Source: Staphylococcus saccharolyticus (lineage in GTDB: Bacteria > Bacillota > Bacilli > Staphylococcales > Staphylococcaceae). From it: a stretch of DNA of 64,000 nt. Each line of letters starts with the position of its first letter. Position 1 is the stretch's first letter. The position numbers and the translations under genes are program-made. Shown piece after piece: positions 58,386-64,000 of this stretch. The DNA is taken from NCBI RefSeq assembly GCF_900458815.1, contig NZ_UHDZ01000001.1, positions 310,001 to 374,000 on the forward strand. The letters are read 5' to 3'. Under the pieces are notes generated by a model, which was not told the DNA's origin, did not search any database, and saw nothing but the letters and a program-made list of their open reading frames with translations.

Positions 58386-59746
58386 TTAAAATAACATTTT
58401 GTCACTACCAAATGTATCTCCTAAAGCTTGTTGAGCAAGTACATTGAGATAGTTCCATGGACGATCATAGTCAGGTTGGAAGAAGAAATCTTGCACAGCT
58501 AGTTGTTCTAACGTAAATCCAGCAGATATTGCCACAGAAATAGTATTAATTGAAGCTGTTACATCTTCAATAGACATCACTTGCCCACCTAAAATTTTAT
58601 GACTATCCTCATCATAAATAATTTTCATGTGAATGGTCGTTCCATCTTGCATGAATTTAGGATGGATTAATTCTTCTACATATTTTTGACCTAAATGACC
58701 ATCATAGCTATCTGTTTCTGAACCATGCACACCAGTCTGACCAAATTTATAATCAAATAATTGTAAACCAGAAGTACCAGAGACACGAGGCATTGTCATA
58801 TCTTTACCAACCATGTTTTTAGCTGCCACGACACCTTGACGACGAGAATTCGTTGCTAATGCAATATAACGATCTTCTTCAATTGGTGCAAATGGAATAA
58901 GTGTAGCGTCACCACCTGCATACACATCTTTTGCAGATGTTTGTTGACGATGATTAATGTTAATAATACCTTTTTTACCTAAGTCTACTTTACCATCTAA
59001 CCATTCAGTAGCTGGTGTGACACCAACTGCAAATAATACCGTATCCGCTTCATATTTATTTTTATCAGTTACAACTGTAGTGACATTACCATTGTTGTCA
59101 CCTTGTAGAGATTGAACTGTTTCTCCACCTTTAAATTGTAAACCATGTTGTTCAGCATTTTTTTTAGAATATTAGTAAATTCTTCATCTAAATACGTGTT
59201 TAAAATGCGATCTGTAATATCAACAATTGTTGTATCAATACCGGCTTTAGCAAACGCTTCAGCAGCTTCGATACCGATATAACCGCCACCTACGACAACA
59301 GCTTTCTTAGATTGAGACATACGTTCTTTTATTTGGTCTGCCCATTCACGACCACGCATAAATAGAACATTATCGTATTGATCAATATCTTCTACTGGTG
59401 GAGTAACAGGTTTGCCTCCTGGACTTAGGAATAATTTATCATATGTGTATTCTTTAGATTGACCTTCTTCTTCAACAGTAATCGTTTTATTATTGGTATC
59501 GACGTCTGTAACTGTACTATTTGTATGAATGTCGACACCTTGTTCTTTATATGATGCTGCAGAGGCATAGTGCAACGAATCAAGAGATGGAGAAACATTT
59601 TCTAAATAGCTTTGAATACCACAGGATAGGAATGATGGTTCATCAGCACTTTCAAACACCTGAATCTCAGCGTTAGTGTCTTCTTTAAGTAATGTTTGAA
59701 TCACTTCATATCCAGCATGTGAAGTACCTACAATAATATATTTCAT
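58386..59746 (-). pseudogene. NADH-oxidase-like FAD oxidoreductase, A-tract frameshift
   Basis: The N-terminal frame has the FAD motif IIVGTSHAGYEV with the NADH-oxidase-type active-site His, and the redox cysteine in PSFLSCGIQSYL. The NAD motif is VVVGGGYIGIEAAEAF. The C-terminal frame has VYAGGDATLIPF and the dimer domain ending DRPWNYLNVLAQQAL. The two frames meet in a run of eight A (minus strand) near 59158. Nine A would read ILKKNAEQHGLQF and make one protein of about 450 residues. This is the only lesion, so slippage or sequence error are real alternatives to gene death. It would reduce O2 or a disulfide with NADH. Confidence 0.78.
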
Positions 59747-60119
59747 ATGCTATTCCTCCTCATTTATATCAATGCTTTAGCATTATGTCTAAATCAATAT
59801 CTGTACTCATAAATTTACCCGGGTATTTTTCATCTATTCATTCTAAGCTTTGAGTATCTCTCTTTTTCAATAAATCGTCAAAAAAATGGGAGTGAGACAG
59901 AATTCATATTGAATTCTTTGTCTCACCCCGGCAACAATCCCCAACTTGCTTTGTCTGTTGAATTTCTGGATGAAATTCTCTTTGTTAGGGCCTCAGACTA
60001 TAGTTGAAAAAGCTTGATATAAGCGTATTTTCAATTCAGTCATCGACTACCAATATGCGAAAAATAACTGAACAATGATTGATGTCCCAGGCTCATTTCT
60101 GATTAATTGTACTATGTTT
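59747..60119. other. Gap holding repeat copy C
   Basis: Between the oxidoreductase start and the LPXTG gene end. About 140 bases at its left end hold the oxidoreductase promoter (GGAGGAATAG before the ATG on the minus strand); the rest is repeat copy C. Confidence 0.6.
59889..60095 (-). repeat. Intergenic repeat, copy C (full length)
   Basis: On the minus strand it reads GCCTGGGACATCAATC, then TAGTCGATGACTGAATTGAA, ACGCTTATATCA, GTCTGAGGCCCTAAC, AAAGAGAATTTCATCCAGAA and a terminator-like end GTGAGACAAAGAATTC...GAATTCTGTCTCAC. It is the best-preserved copy and links copies A and B. It terminates or follows the LPXTG gene, which lies to its right on the same strand. Confidence 0.8.
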
Positions 60120-60707
60120 TTATGAGATTTTACTTGAATGACGACGTCGAACAATCAATAATCCACCAACTAATAATGATGAACCTGCAATCACATTGTT
60201 GAAAAGTTGATTTGATTGTTTACCTGTGTCTGGCAATGTATTTTGAGTTTCTTCTGGTAAATCGGTAGATTGCACATCTCCCACGTAGAATGAATTAAGT
60301 TCTCTTGTTGAATCAACTGCTGGTTCTTTATGAAAGGCATGTTGAGGTGCGTGATAAGATTTAGTGGTAATTCCTTGACCTGTATAACAATTACCAGTAC
60401 TTAAACTACTGTAATTTCCAAAGTGACCACTTTTATATTGTACTTCACCGTCTTTAAAAACTTTGTAAGTGCCGATGTCAGCGTCAGATTTATTATTAAC
60501 ACCTATTTCGTAATAGTCCCCTTTATCTTTCACGGCTTTAAAATTTTGTAAGTTGGGATTGCCACCGCTATCTTTCATAGCTTGCATAGCTATATCTTTT
60601 GCATTGTTAGCTGTTACCTCATCCGCTTTTGCTTCTGTCACATTTGTACTCGTAAACAGTAATGTTCCAGTTAAAACAGTTGTTGCAATAAGAGAAACCT
60701 TGTTCAC
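60120..60707 (-). CDS. LPXTG cell-wall-anchored surface protein, small
   Basis: This is a 195-residue surface protein. The signal peptide is about 1-28 (SLIATTVLTGTLLFTSTNVTEAKA). A roughly 115-residue ectodomain with the PepSY-like stretch VKDKGDYYEIGVNNKSDAD follows. The sorting signal is LPDTG near residue 159, a hydrophobic helix AGSSLLVGGLLIV and an RRRH tail. Sortase A would attach it to the peptidoglycan. GTG 60707 has GGAG nine bases upstream. The ectodomain has one Cys. Ligand unknown. It may be regulated from the 330-base gap with the divergent lipoprotein. Confidence 0.85.
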   Translation of the reverse strand: MNKVSLIATTVLTGTLLFTSTNVTEAKADEVTANNAKDIAMQAMKDSGGNPNLQNFKAVKDKGDYYEIGVNNKSDADIGTYKVFKDGEVQYKSGHFGNYSSLSTGNCYTGQGITTKSYHAPQHAFHKEPAVDSTRELNSFYVGDVQSTDLPEETQNTLPDTGKQSNQLFNNVIAGSSLLVGGLLIVRRRHSSKIS

Positions 60708-61038
60708 AATGATAACTCCATTTCGAATATAAGAATTTAGAAGTTGAATGTACGCCTTTACAGTTTTAGTGTACCACCTGAATTTAATCAGTATACCGGT
60801 TTAAATGAATTCACAAATAAACTTTAAGGTATGTTAAAGAAGTTAATAAACACTCATCATTGTTCACAATCTTTGGATATTTATTGATATAGATATAAAT
60901 GATACATTAATTAAAGTTGATTGTGTTTTAAAAGAGAAATAAATGTATGTTTTTAAGACAATCTATTTTATAACTAATTTATAAAATGGTACAATTTTAT
61001 ATAATTATATATTTGTTTTGAAAAAGGGGATGTTAGCA
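60708..61038. other. Divergent promoter region
   Basis: Region between the LPXTG gene (minus) and the DUF4767 lipoprotein gene (plus). AT-rich, with promoter-like boxes but no clear operator. Nothing else is seen. Confidence 0.45.
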
Positions 61039-61908
61039 ATGAAAAAGATTGCAAGGGCGTGTTTAGTCACAACATTACTAGTAAGTGGTTGTAGCCTAGG
61101 AGATAGCAATGATAATAAAGGGAGTTCCAAAGTAAGTGATGATAATCATCAAAGCTCTAAGAAGAACAATGAATCACAACATAAAGGTATAAGTAACGAA
61201 GATAATAATATCAATTCTGAACAACAAAATACTTACTCAGATACATATTACTCTAAAGTCTGGTTAACTGCGCTAGATAGTTATAGAAATAATAATGACA
61301 TTCAGTTTGATGACTTAAAAATCCAACATGCTGATGCATCAGGAAAGTTGCTTGACCCATATCATCCTAAGGAGTCAGCAAGATTTCCAGAAGGTACGGA
61401 ATTATTATCAGCAAGTGTGAGTGCTGCTGGAGCAGTTTTCTATAAAAATAATGGAGATGGTACAATAACAATTTATAATTTTCCATCACAATTTCAAGGT
61501 AGTTGGCGTAGTGCAGATTATTCAAAAAAAGAGTCTCAACGTATTATCGATGAAGCGCAAACAGTGAAGCTATATGATGCTAGTGATAGTGAAATTAATC
61601 AAATTAGTGTGCTAATGTCTTCAGAATCAACAAGTTATGGTGATCCAACTGACACGAAATCTAACTCTGAGAACGATGATCATTTAGACAATCTTATCGT
61701 AACGCGTAGTAACGTTATTGATTTAGTAGAAGAATACGAGGGTCATAAATTAGATATGAGTACGTACACTTATAAAGAACCTGAAAAGGGTAGTGATGGT
61801 AATTGGGGCTTCTCATTTACTGATAAGGATGGACATTTAGATGGTTCATAAATTGTTGACCAAGATGGTGTGGTTACTAAATATGATGGAAATGGAGATG
61901 AAGAATAA
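61039..61908 (+). pseudogene. DUF4767 lipoprotein, premature stop near C-terminus
   Basis: The lipobox VSGCSLG (Cys near 18) begins a secreted lipoprotein with a Ser/Asn-rich linker and a DUF4767 domain (SKVWLTALDSYRNNN, FPEGTELLSASVSAAG, TITIYNFPSQFQGSW). ATG 61039 with AAGGGGA is chosen over an upstream TTG at 61018. TAA at 61849-61851 interrupts HLDGS-IVDQDGVVTKYDG, where a Tyr codon is expected. The same frame ends at 61908, 18 codons later. The truncated protein may still fold. DUF4767 lipoproteins of lactic acid bacteria and staphylococci have no known function. Confidence 0.72.
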
Positions 61909-61921
61909 TCACCATCAAAAA

Positions 61922-61962
61922 GGAGAACCAAAACGTAATGGCGTTGCTGGTTCTCTTTTTTT
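61922..61962. terminator. Convergent terminator
   Basis: AGAACCA (61924-61930) and TGGTTCT (61948-61954) plus flanking AACG/CGTT pair, with a T-run on the plus strand. It ends the DUF4767 gene and probably the minus-strand gene beyond. Confidence 0.75.
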
Positions 61963-61971
61963 AAATTATGA

Positions 61972-62400
61972 TTATATATGTTTCTTAGCAATAGTTGGAA
62001 GACAAATGGCCATTAATACCATAAAAATAATATGTGCAACCATCCACCAACCATACTCGCTCCAACTAAATGTAAAAAATGAGCGCTTTGCAATTGTTAT
62101 TAAAAGTGGGTACAAGATGATAAAGATAAAAGATAAGGGAATATAGGCTAAATGATATAAAGGTCTTGAAACTAGGTAAATAACTAAAAAAACAATATAA
62201 ATAACGAAACCTATACTTAAATGAATTAGCCCTTCAATAATAGTAGGAACTTTTTTAGGATCTATAAGAAAATCAATGTTGAGTAGTAATTGAGTGAGAT
62301 GCGTATATTGCAATACGATGTCCATTACGATTGTTGTAATGAGTAAAACACCACTAATTAGAATTGCTACTAGAAAATGATAAAAATATCTTAACCACAT
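61972..62400 (-). CDS. Membrane protein with about four helices, 142 residues, unknown function
   Basis: The protein begins MWLRYFYHFLVAILISGV and has hydrophobic segments at about 10-30, 55-75, 80-105 and 120-137. ATG 62400 follows GGAGG by eight bases; an ATG five codons upstream overlaps that site. No known domain is recognised. It is monocistronic between convergent neighbours and looks intact. Confidence 0.7.
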   Translation of the reverse strand: MWLRYFYHFLVAILISGVLLITTIVMDIVLQYTHLTQLLLNIDFLIDPKKVPTIIEGLIHLSIGFVIYIVFLVIYLVSRPLYHLAYIPLSFIFIILYPLLITIAKRSFFTFSWSEYGWWMVAHIIFMVLMAICLPTIAKKHI

Positions 62401-62678
62401 ATGATATTCCTCCATTATTATCTTATTTAATATATTCCCAATGAATCATATGATTATACATTAAATGATGTAGCGCCAGATAAATAATAAATTGACAAGA
62501 TGGTAATACTTTTTAATTTTTCAGAAAATATTTATAAATCAGAAAATTATTAGTATATTGATTACTACAATATTATAAGGAATTCATTTTAAAATTGGTA
62601 ACAGTTGGGATATAAAACTTAAAATACTATGCCAAGTAAGGAGAATGGATGATAATTCATAAGGAGGGTGAGTTTATC
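62401..62678. other. Intergenic region before aminotransferase gene
   Basis: AT-rich gap between divergent genes. TTGACA near 62501 could be part of a promoter, but a matching -10 is weak. No riboswitch or operator is seen. Confidence 0.4.
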
Positions 62679-64000
62679 ATGAGTAAATCAGTAAACCTCA
62701 TTAATGAAGATAGTGAATATTTCGCGAAATCAGGTCGCATTAAATACTATCCTCTAGTAGTTGATATGGGTATGGTGCGATAGTTGTTGATGTAAATGGT
62801 AAAGAATATATTGATTTATTATCAAGTGCGAGCTCACAAAATATTGGACATGCACCTAAAAAGATTACTGAAGCAATAAAGAGTCAAGCAGAAAAGTTTG
62901 TTCATTATACACCTGCTTATATGTATCATGAACCACTCGTACGTTTAGCAAAAAAGTTATGTAAAATTGCACCTGGAGATTACGACAAAAGGGTTACTTT
63001 TGGCTTAACTGGTTCTGATGCCAATGATGGTATTATTAAATTCGCACGTGCTTATACTGGGCGACCATATATCATTAGTTTTACCAACGCGTATCACGGT
63101 TCAACTTTCGGGGCATTGTCCATGTCAGCAATAAGTTTAAATATGCGTAAACACTATGGTCCGTTACTGAATGGTTTCTATCATATTCCTTTCCCAGATA
63201 AATATAGAGGAATGTTTGAACAAGTTCAACCTAACACAGTAGAAGAGTATCTTTCGCCTTTAAAAGAAATGTTTGCTAAATACGTTCCAGCAGAGGAAGT
63301 AGCTTGTATTGTTGTTGAAACGATACAAGGAGATGGTGGACTACTTGAACCAGTACCTGGTTATTTTGAAGCCCTTCAAGAAATTTGTCATCGTTACGGT
63401 ACTCTCATTGGTGTAGATGACATTCAGCAAGGTTTAGGGCGTGCGGGTACTTGGAGTTCAGTTGAACACTATAACTTTACCCCAGATTTAATTACATTTG
63501 GTAAATCTTTAGCAGGTGGACTACCTATGTCAGCTATCGTGGGGCGAAAAGAGATTATGGAGAGTCTAGATGCTCCTGCACATTTATTTACAACTGGTGC
63601 GAATCCTGTGAGTTGTGAAGCTGCTTTAGTTACACTGAAAATGATTGAGGATGAACACTTACTTAAAGCTGCAATTGACAAAGGAGTATATGTACGTCAA
63701 CGTATGAATCCATGGGTAAAAAGCTATAATAGTGTCGGAGATGTTCGTGGTGTAGGATTATCTATAGGAATTGATATCGTTTCTAATAAAAAAGAAAAAA
63801 TAAGAGACCCAGAGGTAGCATTAAAAATATGTAACTATTGTTTTGAACATGGTGTTGTAATTATAGCTGTGGCAGATAATGTTTTAAGATTTCAACCTCC
63901 ACTAGTGATAACTTATAATCAACTTGATAAAGCATTAGATACAATTGAAGAAGCACTGAAAGAATTAGAACAAGGTCATTTAAATCATTATGAAGTAACT
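62679..64000 (+). pseudogene. Class III aminotransferase gene, early frameshift, runs off window end
   Basis: ATG 62679 (AAGGAGGG upstream) reads MSKSVNLINEDSEYF and YPLVVDMG, and then loses the frame near 62773, where GGTATGG lacks a T of GGTTATGG. The other frame reads YGAIVVDVNGKEYIDLLSSAS and remains open to the window end, more than 420 residues. PLP motifs are GLTGSDANDGIIKFARAYTG, GVDDIQQGLGRAG and TFGKSLAGGLPMSAIV (Lys of TFGKS). Substrates of the family include 4-aminobutyrate, ornithine and acetylornithine. Staphylococci have an uncharacterised copy at this type of location. Confidence 0.78.

Noticed and set aside
1-64000. Explaining all frameshifts as sequencing errors
   Set aside because: Ten in-frame stops from base substitutions, several internal deletions, and clustering in accessory genes do not fit random indel error. 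Single homopolymer lesions (20547, 59158, 62773) remain open.
1-64000. CRISPR arrays, tRNA/rRNA genes, prophage or insertion sequences
   Set aside because: No regular spaced repeats, cloverleaf sequences, transposase or phage gene fragments were found by reading.

Overview
The window is AT-rich Firmicutes DNA with gene content and order typical of Staphylococcus: NsaRS/BraDE-type antibiotic-sensing genes, cudT-cudC-betB-betA, nrdDG, ppdK with its regulator, mqo, class I aldolase, an LPXTG protein and a CHAP-domain amidase. A capsule cluster with an N-acetylated amino-sugar branch and a (decayed) assimilatory sulfate-reduction operon point to a coagulase-negative species. S. haemolyticus or a relative is plausible, but species is not provable from the window.

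Layout. (1) 1-6001: the 3' end of a capsule operon (epimerase end, nucleotide-sugar dehydrogenase, GT4 glycosyltransferase, PglC-, PglD- and PglE-like genes, LCP ligase), closed by a terminator. (2) 6253-7737: secreted alkaline phosphatase on the minus strand, with a three-repeat Pho box. (3) 8059-13221: a small membrane protein, a two-component system (NsaR/NsaS, also called BraR/BraS), the ABC exporter BraD/BraE and a broken DUF4064 gene. (4) 13674-19947: a sodium:solute symporter, two tandem paralogous membrane proteins, a zinc-ribbon PrsW-type protease gene and a second zinc-ribbon membrane protein gene; three of these five are broken. (5) 20080-22375: a thiol-stress group of MarR/SarZ-type regulator, disulfide reductase (frameshifted) and an unusual glutathione-peroxidase-like protein. 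(6) 22563-31274: the sulfate assimilation operon cysH, cysJ, cysI, siroheme genes, TSUP transporter, sat and cysC. All are damaged except cysJ and the precorrin-2 dehydrogenase gene. (7) 31639-37148: CHAP amidase, small membrane protein, nrdDG behind paired NrdR boxes, and a Dcu-type C4-dicarboxylate transporter. (8) 37620-43515: choline uptake and glycine-betaine synthesis, with the same operator-like inverted repeat in front of both cudT and betB. (9) 43834-48991: broken M20 amidohydrolase, MFS and acyl-CoA synthetase genes around two intact small genes. (10) 49270-56677: ppdK and its regulator, mqo, a broken lipoprotein gene and the class I aldolase gene, central carbon metabolism. (11) 57056-64000: broken glycoside-hydrolase-like lipoprotein, broken NADH-oxidase-like gene, LPXTG protein, DUF4767 lipoprotein, four-TM protein, and the start of a frameshifted class III aminotransferase.

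The most striking property is decay. I count ten in-frame premature stops and about 27 frameshifts in roughly 18 genes, mostly accessory, transport or biosynthetic genes, while information, central-carbon, osmoprotection and antibiotic-resistance genes are clean. Base-substitution nonsense codons and internal deletions argue for real pseudogenization, although some single-base homopolymer indels could be sequence errors. A three-copy intergenic repeat family (6061, 54455, 59889) is the main structured noncoding element. I found no tRNA, rRNA, CRISPR array, prophage or insertion sequence.
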